Both the position numbers and the translations under genes were made by a program. Of a stretch of DNA of 64,000 nt, positions 34,891 through 43,265 are shown one piece after another (the first letter of the stretch is position 1; every line of letters begins with the position of its first letter). The notes below the pieces were generated by a model. That model did no database searches, had not been told where the DNA came from, and saw only the letters and a list, made by a program, of their open reading frames with translations. Source of the DNA: Defluviitaleaceae bacterium (GTDB lineage: Bacteria > Bacillota > Clostridia > Lachnospirales > WQUN01); assembly GCA_009786535.1 (NCBI GenBank), contig WQRX01000003.1, positions 2,325 through 66,324 on the forward strand, in the 5' to 3' direction.

Positions 34891-37524
34891 ATGAATGATA
34901 TAGCCGTTAGTTTACTTCTGCATAAATTTACGCAAAAACCCAGCGAGGCCGAAGCAGCAATAATCAGCAGCAGCATCGCTAAAAATGTTCATAACATCAA
35001 GCGAAACGAACTTAAATTGTTAGCGCAAGCGATAGGCGAAAATGGAGTTGTTTTTTGCCCGGCTACATTTAACAACGGTGCTCGTAATAGTGATAATTTC
35101 AACCAGACGCAATTAATTGCACTGGACTTCGACAACAAAGTGCCAGATAAGTTTATATCATTTAAATCTGTACAGGATAGGGCTGATTATTATGACCTGC
35201 CAATTCTTTTTTCTTACGAAACCTACACCAGCAGAAACCATGATAAATTCAGAGTAGTATTTTTGAACGATGCGCCCATTCCTGATACGAGAACCGCTAA
35301 GGCGATGTTGCAAGCCTTACACACGATTTTCCCGGAAGCTGACCCCCAAGGGAAAAGCCCGGTGCAGATGTATTACGGTGGCAAAGGTCTGCTCCACTAT
35401 AATGAAGCCAATCCTGAAATTAATGCAAGTTCCCTGTTCACAAACCTTACGCATTATTTCGAAGATACCCACGGTCCACACACTTACCGTCGAAAAGTTG
35501 CCGAGTTTGCTCGGGTATCAGGGATTTCACTCAACGAGAAGAAACTACTGGATGTTTCTGTAACCGAGGAAGTCGCTGAGCGTGATGGTGCGGGGTGTTT
35601 TGTTAAAAACCTACCAAACTCTACTACTATATTATCTAGCTTTGGTGAAAAATTAACAAAACGGTATCGAATTAATTTTGGGGAAGGTTGCACCCATACC
35701 CTCAGCGCCAGCGGAAAGACCGATTTTCACAGAACGCTTCGGGCCGGTGACTTCGATAGTCTTCGTAGTTGCTGTCAATTATTCCGTGAATTTGAAAACG
35801 GAAGTCGGCGGTTGCCACATTCAGAGCTATTTGGACTGGCTACTAATTTGGCACATGTTGAAACAGGTGCTAAGTGGTTCATCGGTACCCTCCGCTCTGT
35901 CGCGTATTATGATAACCGACCTGATAAATACCGAAAATGGCAACAGGATTTCCGATATATAAAAGCACCCTCTGCCTGTGTGGGGTTCTGCCCCTTTGCA
36001 AATGATTGTACCCATGGTATGAATATTATATCCACCGCCAAGGTGAAGCATAATAAAATGGAACGGCTTGCTAATTATCAAGAAACCTATGTTTCGCTGG
36101 ATGAAGCCGTTGATGATTTCAAAAGAAATCTACTCCGCACCGTGGATGCCGATGATGGAAAGTGGCACGTTATAAAGGCGCAAACTGCGTTAGGCAAGAC
36201 AAGGACTTATTTGGAATATCTCAAGGATACACAAAAAAAGGTATTGATAGCAGTGCCAACATTAGCGCTTATGCAGGAGATATGCGACCGAGCTACCCAA
36301 TCGGGAATAGATATTATTGCATCCCCATCGTTACGCGAATCAAAAGATTTACTACCCGATGATATTTGGAATGATATCGAGGGGTTATACGAAATGGGTA
36401 AATCGGTAATTCCCTATTTACAAAAGCACATCCGTGAAGATAATCCATCTTGCGCGGCATTGTTTAAGCAGTATTTAACTGAACTATCCGCCTTTAAAAA
36501 TAATGATGGACACGGCATAACCACACATAAACGCTTGCTCACCATGGATACCGATAATTATGATTTAATTATCATCGATGAAGATATCATTCTTAACAGT
36601 GTCATTCAAAACAAATGCAGCATATCAATACGTCAACTAAAAAAGTTACGCACCAAAGCGCCACCAAACAGTGCCTTGCTCCGCAAAGTCCAAGCGGTAT
36701 TAAGATATGTAAAAAAGCATGAGTTTTTCACCCTGCGCAAAATTGAATATGACAAAGACTACGAGGATATATCGGCGGCAACCGATATATCCTCATTTTG
36801 TGCTGCCAAGTATTTTTGTTTTTGCAAAGCAAAAAGCGCTGATGGTGATAATAACCAAGATGAAAGCTGTGTTCATTTTCTAAAACCCGTAGTGTTTAAG
36901 GGACACACTACACGCATCATGGTATCCGCCACTGCCGATGAAACAATATGCAACCTCTACTTTGGCAAAAGTAATGTAGACTTCCACGAATGTAAATGCG
37001 CCCAAAACGCAGGAACTTTTCGCCAATATTATAACATACCCATGAGCCGCCAGAGCATCGGTAAAGATAATGCAATTATAAAACGAATTATAAATTGGTC
37101 AGGTTTCACAGAAACCATATCTTTCAAAAAATTCAAGCAGCACTATGGAGGTGAGTTACACTTTGGTAACACCGCTGGTTATGACGGGTTAAAAGGGATG
37201 TCAGTAAATATTATCGGTACGCCCCACCAGCCCGAATGGATTTACAAGCTATTTGCATTATCCATTGGACTGGATACTGACCCAATATTAAAACCAGGTG
37301 TGACGGTAAACCATAATGGCTACAGATTCCGTTTCACCACCTACGACAACGCTAGTTTGCGCGCGATTCAATTTTATATTATCGAATCGGAACTGGAGCA
37401 AGCGGTAGGTCGGGCGCGATTGCTTCGCGAAGCAAGTGGGGTTATTAATCTGTTCTCTAATTTCCCGCTTCGTCATGCAAAAATGCTTACATGGAAAGAT
37501 AGCACCACTCAATCGGAAAATTAA
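34891..37524 (+). CDS. Primase-helicase replication protein of the element
   Basis: This 877-residue protein has an N-terminal primase-polymerase-like part (about residues 50-140, with the acidic LIALDFDN motif) and a Cys-rich zinc-finger-like patch (ACVGFCPFANDCTHG near residue 370). A C-terminal superfamily 2 helicase follows: an ATP loop variant in AQTALGKTRTYLEYL (about 430), a DEDI box in LIIIDEDIIL, a TRIMVSATADE motif III, and an AVGRARLLRE motif VI-like arginine segment. It probably starts replication of the excised element. GGAGTGAGGTC precedes the ATG. Confidence 0.8.
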   Translation: MNDIAVSLLLHKFTQKPSEAEAAIISSSIAKNVHNIKRNELKLLAQAIGENGVVFCPATFNNGARNSDNFNQTQLIALDFDNKVPDKFISFKSVQDRADYYDLPILFSYETYTSRNHDKFRVVFLNDAPIPDTRTAKAMLQALHTIFPEADPQGKSPVQMYYGGKGLLHYNEANPEINASSLFTNLTHYFEDTHGPHTYRRKVAEFARVSGISLNEKKLLDVSVTEEVAERDGAGCFVKNLPNSTTILSSFGEKLTKRYRINFGEGCTHTLSASGKTDFHRTLRAGDFDSLRSCCQLFREFENGSRRLPHSELFGLATNLAHVETGAKWFIGTLRSVAYYDNRPDKYRKWQQDFRYIKAPSACVGFCPFANDCTHGMNIISTAKVKHNKMERLANYQETYVSLDEAVDDFKRNLLRTVDADDGKWHVIKAQTALGKTRTYLEYLKDTQKKVLIAVPTLALMQEICDRATQSGIDIIASPSLRESKDLLPDDIWNDIEGLYEMGKSVIPYLQKHIREDNPSCAALFKQYLTELSAFKNNDGHGITTHKRLLTMDTDNYDLIIIDEDIILNSVIQNKCSISIRQLKKLRTKAPPNSALLRKVQAVLRYVKKHEFFTLRKIEYDKDYEDISAATDISSFCAAKYFCFCKAKSADGDNNQDESCVHFLKPVVFKGHTTRIMVSATADETICNLYFGKSNVDFHECKCAQNAGTFRQYYNIPMSRQSIGKDNAIIKRIINWSGFTETISFKKFKQHYGGELHFGNTAGYDGLKGMSVNIIGTPHQPEWIYKLFALSIGLDTDPILKPGVTVNHNGYRFRFTTYDNASLRAIQFYIIESELEQAVGRARLLREASGVINLFSNFPLRHAKMLTWKDSTTQSEN

Positions 37525-37804
37525 AACAGTGCGCCTTCTAAACCGCCAATTTTGGACATTATTAAATGAATTAGAGCGATGGGTGAGGTGGGTGAAATAT
37601 AACCCCTCACCCTGTTACTATACTAAAAAGAGTAGGATATTCTATTATTGAATGACGAATTTTCATAAAGATAATATATGGGGACGTTGAGTGACAAGTT
37701 GCAAATGTAATAATGTGGTATTGTTGGATAAATTATATTCCCAATCCGACCGATGCGCATTATAATGTTATTGGATTAAAACGATAACTATTGGGAGGTG
37801 CTCA
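37525..37804 (+). promoter_or_regulatory. Intergenic region with a hairpin and a probable promoter
   Basis: A hairpin GGGTGAGG/CCTCACCC (37581-37612) has no T-run. A TATAAT (37761-37766) lies 39 bases before the next ATG, with only a weak -35. I see no gene here. The region may also hold the replication origin of the element, but no iterated sites are evident. Confidence 0.4.
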
Positions 37805-38071
37805 ATGTTAAAAAAGATAGAAAACCAAGAAATTATAACCACCCGTGAAGCAAAAGCAAAGTATCCAACACAATATATCTACATGCTTCTCACAAAGACC
37901 GTTGACATGAGCGGTCAAAACGATTTGGGGTATGTAGAATATATAGCTGACAAAAAAAAGGAACTGCTCCAAATTCCAAGAGAAAATTACAAAGGAAAAT
38001 TAACAGCCTCATTAGACGGTGAAGATACGGAACCGTTCCCAATTCTTGACAGGGTGGTTTATTATGACTAG
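37805..38071 (+). CDS. Small protein paired with the retropepsin gene, unknown function
   Basis: This 88-residue charged protein has no recognised family. TTGGGAGGTGCTCA gives a strong ribosome binding site. Its last three codons overlap the start of the protease gene, so translation is coupled and the products may act together, perhaps as substrate or inhibitor. The N-terminus (ITTREAKAKYPTQYIYMLL) could be helical. Confidence 0.7.
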   Translation: MLKKIENQEIITTREAKAKYPTQYIYMLLTKTVDMSGQNDLGYVEYIADKKKELLQIPRENYKGKLTASLDGEDTEPFPILDRVVYYD

Positions 38072-38555
38072 CATTGAATTTGAAAAATATGGTCGAGTGT
38101 TTATTAATATTTATGCAAAACCAGTGGATGATAATATTATGCTTCCTATTCAATTCAAAGTCGATACTGGGGCGGATATGTCAACGATTGCAAAGGCAGA
38201 CTTGGCGAGACTGGGTTATGACATGGATTGGATTAAAGAAAATGCAATTGTTTTTGAAGATAAGGATAAGCCCACAACGGCTTCCGGGGATAAGATAAAC
38301 GCAGGCTATGTTCAATTACCGCTGATTAACATTTTAGAATACGAAGGCAAAAAATGGCCTTTTCAAATTATCATGGATGAACAACAAGATTTTCGTAATT
38401 TAATGGGTCGTGATTTATTAACCGGGTTTAATTATGAATTTAATAATGATGACGATGTATTCACGATACGAAGAGCCAATAAATTTAAACCCAGATATAA
38501 ATTTATACTTGGGCAGGAAATTCATGAAATATTAATTGGGGATTCTAAGAAATAA
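38064..38555 (+). CDS. Retropepsin-like aspartic protease
   Basis: This 163-residue protein carries the single-domain aspartyl protease signature FKVDTGADMSTI, with the catalytic Asp34 in DTGA. The matching late motif is FRNLMGRDLL (about residue 115), in the place of the retropepsin I-x-G-R-[DN] segment. Such enzymes act as homodimers. Its start at 38064 overlaps the upstream small gene. It is the last gene before the right subterminal repeat and attR. Cellular substrates of bacterial members are mostly unknown. Confidence 0.85.
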   Translation: MTSIEFEKYGRVFINIYAKPVDDNIMLPIQFKVDTGADMSTIAKADLARLGYDMDWIKENAIVFEDKDKPTTASGDKINAGYVQLPLINILEYEGKKWPFQIIMDEQQDFRNLMGRDLLTGFNYEFNNDDDVFTIRRANKFKPRYKFILGQEIHEILIGDSKK

Positions 38556-38556
38556 A

Positions 38557-38581
38557 ATGTCCCCGAAATGTCCCCGATATT
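38557..38581 (+). repeat. Subterminal 25-bp direct repeat, right copy
   Basis: Identical to 28137-28161. It starts right after the protease stop codon and lies about 137 bases from attR. Confidence 0.85.
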
Positions 38582-38717
38582 CGTAAAAAAATCCGTTCGC
38601 GTGGGTACAATAATTTTTTCGCAGGGCAAAGCAAAAGGGCACGCAAACCCGCTAATTATCTAGGTTTATCGGTTGTTAAGGAATATTAAGTGTGACCAGC
38701 TGTAGCATAGAAAAAAA

Positions 38718-38772
38718 GACTTAAAATCCCTCGGTAGCAATACCGTGCCGGTTCGAGTCCGGCCTCGGGCAG
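38718..38772 (+). other. attR, duplicate of the tRNA-Leu 3' part
   Basis: 55 of 55 bases match 28011-28065. It lacks the 5' half of a tRNA, so it is not a functional tRNA gene. Confidence 0.93.
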
Positions 38773-38775
38773 AAG

Positions 38776-38810
38776 ACCTTGGAAATTTAACATTTCCGAG
38801 GTTTTTTTAT
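38776..38810 (+). terminator. Original chromosomal terminator of tRNA-Leu, now beyond attR
   Basis: Arms CCTTGGAAAT/ATTTCCGAGG with a short loop are followed by TTTTTTT. It was probably adjacent to the tRNA before insertion. Confidence 0.75.
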
Positions 38811-38815
38811 TTTGC

Positions 38816-38866
38816 TTGACAACTGCTACAGGCTGTAGTATATTTTGTCTGCGACAAGTCGTAGCA
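38816..38866 (+). promoter_or_regulatory. blaI promoter with two BlaI-type operators
   Basis: TTGACA (38816-38821), a 17-base spacer and TATATT (38839-38844). The dyad GCTACA-GGC-TGTAGT (38825-38839) fills the spacer. A second, weaker dyad GCGACA-AGT-CGTAGC (38851-38865) follows the start region. BlaI/MecI repressors bind TACA/TGTA dyads, so the operon is probably self-repressed. Confidence 0.8.
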
Positions 38867-38884
38867 CATGAAAGGAGTGCCGAT

Positions 38885-39262
38885 ATGGCAAAGTTTATTA
38901 AATTAACCGAGGCGGAATTGGACGTAATGCAAGTGGTGTGGGGCTTAGCTACCCCCGTAACGGTTGCGCAGTTGCTTTCTATTTTCGCGGCGGAAAAACA
39001 GTGGAAAACATCTACCCTCTCCACGCTATTGGCGCGGCTCATTGACAAGGGCTTTGTAAAAAAGGAGATGCAGGGCAAAGTAAATTTTTATCATGCCATT
39101 GTTTCCCACGCTATGTACCAGAAGAACGAAACAAAAAGCCTGCTTGCCAACGTGTTTAACGGGAGCATTAAAAACCTGATGGCGGCGCTGGCGGATGAAA
39201 GCCTAACCCCCGCCGAAGCAGACGAGCTCACAAAATGGCTGCATGAAAGGGCAGACAAATGA
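38885..39262 (+). CDS. blaI: BlaI/MecI/CopY family repressor
   Basis: This 125-residue winged-helix repressor has the family N-terminus KLTEAELDVMQVVW, recognition-helix region KTSTLSTLLARLIDKGF and a C-terminal dimerisation helix. The ATG has GAAAGGAGTGCC upstream. Its stop overlaps the start of the M56 peptidase gene (ATGA). In known systems the sensor peptidase triggers cleavage of the repressor. Confidence 0.94.
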   Translation: MAKFIKLTEAELDVMQVVWGLATPVTVAQLLSIFAAEKQWKTSTLSTLLARLIDKGFVKKEMQGKVNFYHAIVSHAMYQKNETKSLLANVFNGSIKNLMAALADESLTPAEADELTKWLHERADK

Positions 39263-41019
39263 ACGGCGTATTGTTAACCGTGCTGGCGGCATCGACGGTG
39301 GGGTCGCTGCTTTTTGCGGCATTGATGGCGCTGCGCTTCGTCACGCGTACAACCTTCGGCGCGGCATGGCATTACTATACAGGGTTTGTGCCTGTGTTTT
39401 TCTTGCTGGGCGGTGTGCGTATCGGTGGCGCATTTATGACGTATGTGCGGTCATTAATTCCCGCCGCAGAGGAAGTGCTTTCATTTACATTTCCGCTGAT
39501 ACACACTTACGCCCCCGCAGGGCAATGGGTGCAGGAGGCAATCCCCGTTTTTCTCGCTGTTCCCTATACCGCGCGCACGACAGGGCTTGCCCAAATTTTT
39601 GCCCATCGCTGGGTAATTATCACCTGTATATGGGCGGCGGGTGCCTTCGTTTTTATGGCGGTACATGTTTGGCGGTACCGCGCCGCACGCAAGGCGATTC
39701 TGCACGGGAGCGTTCCCATTAGCGCGGAAAGCCCCATTCCCGTACACGTGAGCCGAAATATTCACGCACCGATTATGCTGGGCTTTACCCGCCCCGTAAT
39801 TGTGCTTCCCCATGTTTCGTACCGCGAAGAGGAGCTTGCGATGATACTCGCCCACGAGCGAGCGCACTACCGGCGCAAGGACATATGGCTGAAAGCCATT
39901 GTACTGCTTGCAAACGCGCTGCACTGGTTTAATCCCGTGGTGTATTTGCTGGCGGCGCACCTTCGCACCCAGTGTGAACACGCTTGCGACGCGCACATGG
40001 CGGCGAAAATGAACCCCGCCCAGCGCATTCGCTACGGCGAGCTGCTTATCGCCGTTACCCGCCAATGCACACAGCCAATTGGTAAGAATTTCTTACCGGT
40101 TACCTTTACCGACAGTCAAAAAAAACTAAAAAGGAGATTGATTAACATGTTAAAAACACAAAAAAATAACCGCGCAAGAACCATCGTTTCCGTACTTGTT
40201 GCGCTGGCGATACTGGTAACGGGGGCAATTACTGCTTACGCATTTATGCCCACCGCAACCGAGGCCGCCAATGCAGACGCCCCCACCAGCTTTGGCATAA
40301 CGGCGGTGGAATCATCCAGCGATTTAACCATAATCGCGTTAAACACGCCCAATAATGCGACCCTTTCTATGGAAACCGCCGCACGTATTGGCATTAACGC
40401 CATTGAGCAATTTTTTAACACATCGCTGGACGGCGCGACCGTATACATGCGCTATTATTACGATTGGCTACAGCAAAATTTGGGGCTAACCATTGATGAT
40501 GTAACCATCGCAAATAACGCTATCGAACCTGGCGACGGTTTAATTGCTTCCGATTATTTGGCTTACCCCGACCCTTCCCCTTGGTGGCTGGGCCATATCC
40601 GCCACGAAGACGGTCAAACCCGCGTTCGCTTCACCATAGACGAGGCAACCTTGCAAATCAGCAACATTTATTACAGTGCGCAACCCAATGCGTGGGAAAA
40701 TAAGCATTGGAGCGAAGTGGGGCATCATCTTGTAAAACCCACCGAGGAGCACAACCAGCGTTATGGTTTAATCGCACTCGATTTTGCCGACCGATATAGC
40801 GTTTTCGACGCACCTGCACAAGGCGCACGCATTTTTGGGACCAGTGCCATTGCAGATGAAAACGACAACTTTACCCTAACCGTAGGCGTGCGCGTACGCT
40901 GTGAAGAGGGAATTGTTTCCGAACTAACCTTTGCGGGCTTTACAACGGGGGAGGTATGGCTGATTGGCATTGCACCCCACAGCCCTTGGCACTCACCTTT
41001 TGATTGGGTGGAGAGGTAA
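39259..41019 (+). CDS. BlaR1/MecR1-type M56 membrane peptidase with a non-penicillin-binding C-terminus
   Basis: This 586-residue protein has four membrane helices in the first 300 residues with the zinc motif HERAH (in LAHERAHYRRKDIW, about residue 197) and a downstream EHACDAHM segment. A fifth helix near residues 310-330 leads to an extracellular domain of about 250 residues. That domain lacks the serine-x-x-lysine motif of BlaR1 penicillin sensors, so the inducing signal is probably not a beta-lactam. It is translationally coupled to blaI. An internal RBS-like GGAGATTGATTAAC before an ATG at 40147 could give a shorter product. Confidence 0.9.
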   Translation: MNGVLLTVLAASTVGSLLFAALMALRFVTRTTFGAAWHYYTGFVPVFFLLGGVRIGGAFMTYVRSLIPAAEEVLSFTFPLIHTYAPAGQWVQEAIPVFLAVPYTARTTGLAQIFAHRWVIITCIWAAGAFVFMAVHVWRYRAARKAILHGSVPISAESPIPVHVSRNIHAPIMLGFTRPVIVLPHVSYREEELAMILAHERAHYRRKDIWLKAIVLLANALHWFNPVVYLLAAHLRTQCEHACDAHMAAKMNPAQRIRYGELLIAVTRQCTQPIGKNFLPVTFTDSQKKLKRRLINMLKTQKNNRARTIVSVLVALAILVTGAITAYAFMPTATEAANADAPTSFGITAVESSSDLTIIALNTPNNATLSMETAARIGINAIEQFFNTSLDGATVYMRYYYDWLQQNLGLTIDDVTIANNAIEPGDGLIASDYLAYPDPSPWWLGHIRHEDGQTRVRFTIDEATLQISNIYYSAQPNAWENKHWSEVGHHLVKPTEEHNQRYGLIALDFADRYSVFDAPAQGARIFGTSAIADENDNFTLTVGVRVRCEEGIVSELTFAGFTTGEVWLIGIAPHSPWHSPFDWVER

Positions 41020-41174
41020 GAGAAGTTAAAAACAAAGTGAAGAATGTAAAGCCCGCGAGCAAATTCGCGGGTAACGATGCAACGACCAAGCACGCCGCCA
41101 AGCGGGCAATGCCATTAAGTTAAGACGAAGCTGAAGGGAAATGAAAAAAAGGAGCTATCTAGGCTCCAGAAAAA

Positions 41175-41213
41175 AACGAGAGCAAGCGTAAAAAGCTCAA
41201 GCTCTCGTTTTTT
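41175..41213 (+). terminator. Terminator of the blaI operon
   Basis: Arms AACGAGAGC and GCTCTCGTT (41175-41183, 41201-41209) with further inner pairing are followed by TTTTTTG. A smaller hairpin GCCCGCGA/TTCGCGGG lies at about 41052. Confidence 0.8.
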
Positions 41214-41229
41214 GTTGTAAAATTGGTTT

Positions 41230-41870
41230 ATGACGAACCAATTACAACAGGGAAATGACATCCTAAAGAACGCACCATATCAACTGATATTACCGTTTGA
41301 TGTGGGCAGAAGAATCGAAACGAGTGAATTGAATTATAATACATTACACGCATCGTGCGACCGACTGCCACGACCGACAAGACCGATTTCGAATTATTTC
41401 GCTATACTTGCCCTGCTAGGCACCTGTTCAACACTATCTACACCACAAAGAAAAAGAACTCCCGCGTGAATCCACCATCACGGTATACGAATGCACCCAA
41501 TGTGCGCACTGCCTACAAAAAAGCCACTGCATCCGCGCCAATGGTAATCGTTAGATATCTCTTTCAAAAGCCTTTATCGCCCTACGGCAAGAATCCCTTG
41601 CCCGCATCACCTCAGAGACGGGTAAGATTTTACAGATTACTCGCAGCATTCAATCCGAAGGTGTTTTTGGCATTTTAAAACAAGTTCATCACTTTCGGGG
41701 GTATGCACGCCGTGGATCTTCCAAGTGTATTCACCGAAACCGCCCTCTACGCCATCGCGTACAATATCAACAAACTCCACAGCAAAACTAAGCGAAACCT
41801 TTCCAGTGTTACGCTCCACGCGCAAAAGTCTGTTTAACTTTTGTATAATCCGATTTCCCACATATTATAG
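41230..41870 (+). pseudogene. Decayed IS1182-family transposase
   Basis: Pieces of one transposase lie in order in different frames. The N-terminal DUF772-like ILPFDVGRRIETSELNY (from 41287) is followed by a Cys-rich VYECTQCAHCLQKSHC (near 41478-41530). Then comes SEGVFGILKQVHHFR (near 41645-41690), typical of the IS1182 C-terminus, and AIAYNINKLHSKTKR (near 41750). At least two frameshifts and an internal stop break it. No terminal inverted repeats were found with confidence. Confidence 0.75.
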
Positions 41871-42005
41871 CGAAATGAATACGGCAAAAATAGAGCTGTT
41901 TTGTTTTTCTTAGTAATACAGCCTCTTTTTATCAGTTGTTAATTTTTCAAAAATAGTGTACATTGTTCAATGTCAGGCTAAAATTTTACCGTGGAGGGGA
42001 TTGCA

Positions 42006-43256
42006 ATGTTTAACCAAATTTTTGTTCCATTTTTAGTGGAGGAAAATTTACTTACCGCCGACCAAGCAAAGGAGGTGCTGGAGCAGCAAAAGCACGCGCG
42101 TATCCGCATGGGCGTACTTGCCGTAGAGGAAAAAATGATGAAACAAGACGACGTAGATTACGTTAACCGCTTGCAAGCATCCCAGAACGCCAGGTTTGGC
42201 GACATCGCAATAGACCGCGGCTTCCTAACCAAAGAGCAAGTGGAAGAGCTGCTTAACAAGCAGCCCCGCGAACATCTTGTACTAAAGCAAATTATCACCG
42301 ACAAGGGCTACCTCGCAGGCGACAAATACGACCTTGCGCTGGGTACGTTTAAGACAAGCCTTGCCATTTCGTATGACGATTTTGAGCTGTTGCAGGACAA
42401 AGATATCGAAGCCTTTATGCACATTATCGGCAATATCGACAATAACGACACCATATTGTGGGAATATGTAAAAATGTTTATCAACACCACCATCCGCTTC
42501 ATAGACCGTGAAGTGCGGCTGGGCAAAGCCTACAGCACCAAAAACGCCGGCTTTAAACACGTCGTATGGCAAAAAAGCGCCGGCGGCGGAGAGGAATACA
42601 CCTACGTACTTGCCACCGACGATACAAGGGCGGCGTGTGCATTTAGCGCGGCTTACGCCAAATTCCCCATCGACGATATGAACGAAGACGGACAGGATTC
42701 GTTCAAAGAATTTCTTAACTGCGTAGGCGGCTTGCTTACCTCCGACCTTGAAAACCGCGGCGTTAAAGCACTCACCATTGACGTACCCGATTACGCAGGC
42801 GACCATGCCTTAGCACAGCCCGTTACCGTTGTACCCATCACCTTGCCCATGGGCGAATTTTATATCACCGTCCTTAACCCGACGACAAAGCCCGCAAACA
42901 AAAAACGCTTCCTGCTGGTGGACGATTCCAAAGTAGCGCGCCACCTGTTGCGCACCACACTGGAGGCAGCGGGGCACGAAATACTGGACGAGGCGACCAA
43001 CGGCTTAGACGGCTTTGATAAATACCGCGCCCTTAAGCCCGACATCATTACCCTAGACGTTACTATGCCTATCCTTAACGGTATTGAATGCTTAAAATTG
43101 ATTCTCGCTGCCGACCCCAACGCCGTTGTCATTATGGTGACCTCTGTAGGCAAGGAGTCGCTTGTAGAAGAAGCACTGGAAATAGGCGCAAAGGCCGTAA
43201 TCGCCAAGCCCATCGACCAAAATGTCGTGCTGGAACGCCTCGGGAAGCTACTTTAA
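42006..43256 (+). CDS. Response regulator hybrid with MshEN-like N-terminus, CheX-like middle and receiver domain
   Basis: This 416-residue cytosolic protein has three parts. Residues 1-100 contain two helical repeats of the LLTADQAKEVL/FLTKEQVEELL kind, like the N-terminal domain of GspE/PilB ATPases that can bind c-di-GMP. Residues about 115-290 resemble a CheX/FliM-type phosphatase fold. Residues 295-416 form a receiver with DDSKVARH and the phosphorylated Asp in IITLDVTMP, plus Lys in AVIAKPID. It may link chemotaxis or surface behaviour to a second messenger. GGAGGGGATTGCA precedes the ATG. Confidence 0.82.
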   Translation: MFNQIFVPFLVEENLLTADQAKEVLEQQKHARIRMGVLAVEEKMMKQDDVDYVNRLQASQNARFGDIAIDRGFLTKEQVEELLNKQPREHLVLKQIITDKGYLAGDKYDLALGTFKTSLAISYDDFELLQDKDIEAFMHIIGNIDNNDTILWEYVKMFINTTIRFIDREVRLGKAYSTKNAGFKHVVWQKSAGGGEEYTYVLATDDTRAACAFSAAYAKFPIDDMNEDGQDSFKEFLNCVGGLLTSDLENRGVKALTIDVPDYAGDHALAQPVTVVPITLPMGEFYITVLNPTTKPANKKRFLLVDDSKVARHLLRTTLEAAGHEILDEATNGLDGFDKYRALKPDIITLDVTMPILNGIECLKLILAADPNAVVIMVTSVGKESLVEEALEIGAKAVIAKPIDQNVVLERLGKLL

Positions 43257-43265
43257 GGGCAAAGA

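Larger units (their letters stand above)
28066..38772. mobile_element. Integrative element (10.7 kb) in tRNA-Leu
   Basis: The element is bounded by perfect 55-bp repeats. The integrase gene lies at the left end and points toward attL, and most cargo is transcribed rightward. Replication (primase-helicase), regulation (excisionase-like, winged helix, RelB), an RT-RNase HI cassette, a DUF4143 ATPase and a retropepsin are inside. No relaxase, coupling protein, type IV secretion or phage structural genes are seen, so its transfer may depend on another element. The layout resembles phage-satellite islands (integrase, divergent regulators, primase-type replication protein), but that placement is inference. 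Confidence 0.92.

Noticed and set aside
38718-38772. A second tRNA-Leu gene
   Set aside because: The 5' half, including the D arm and acceptor partner, is missing. It is the attR duplicate.
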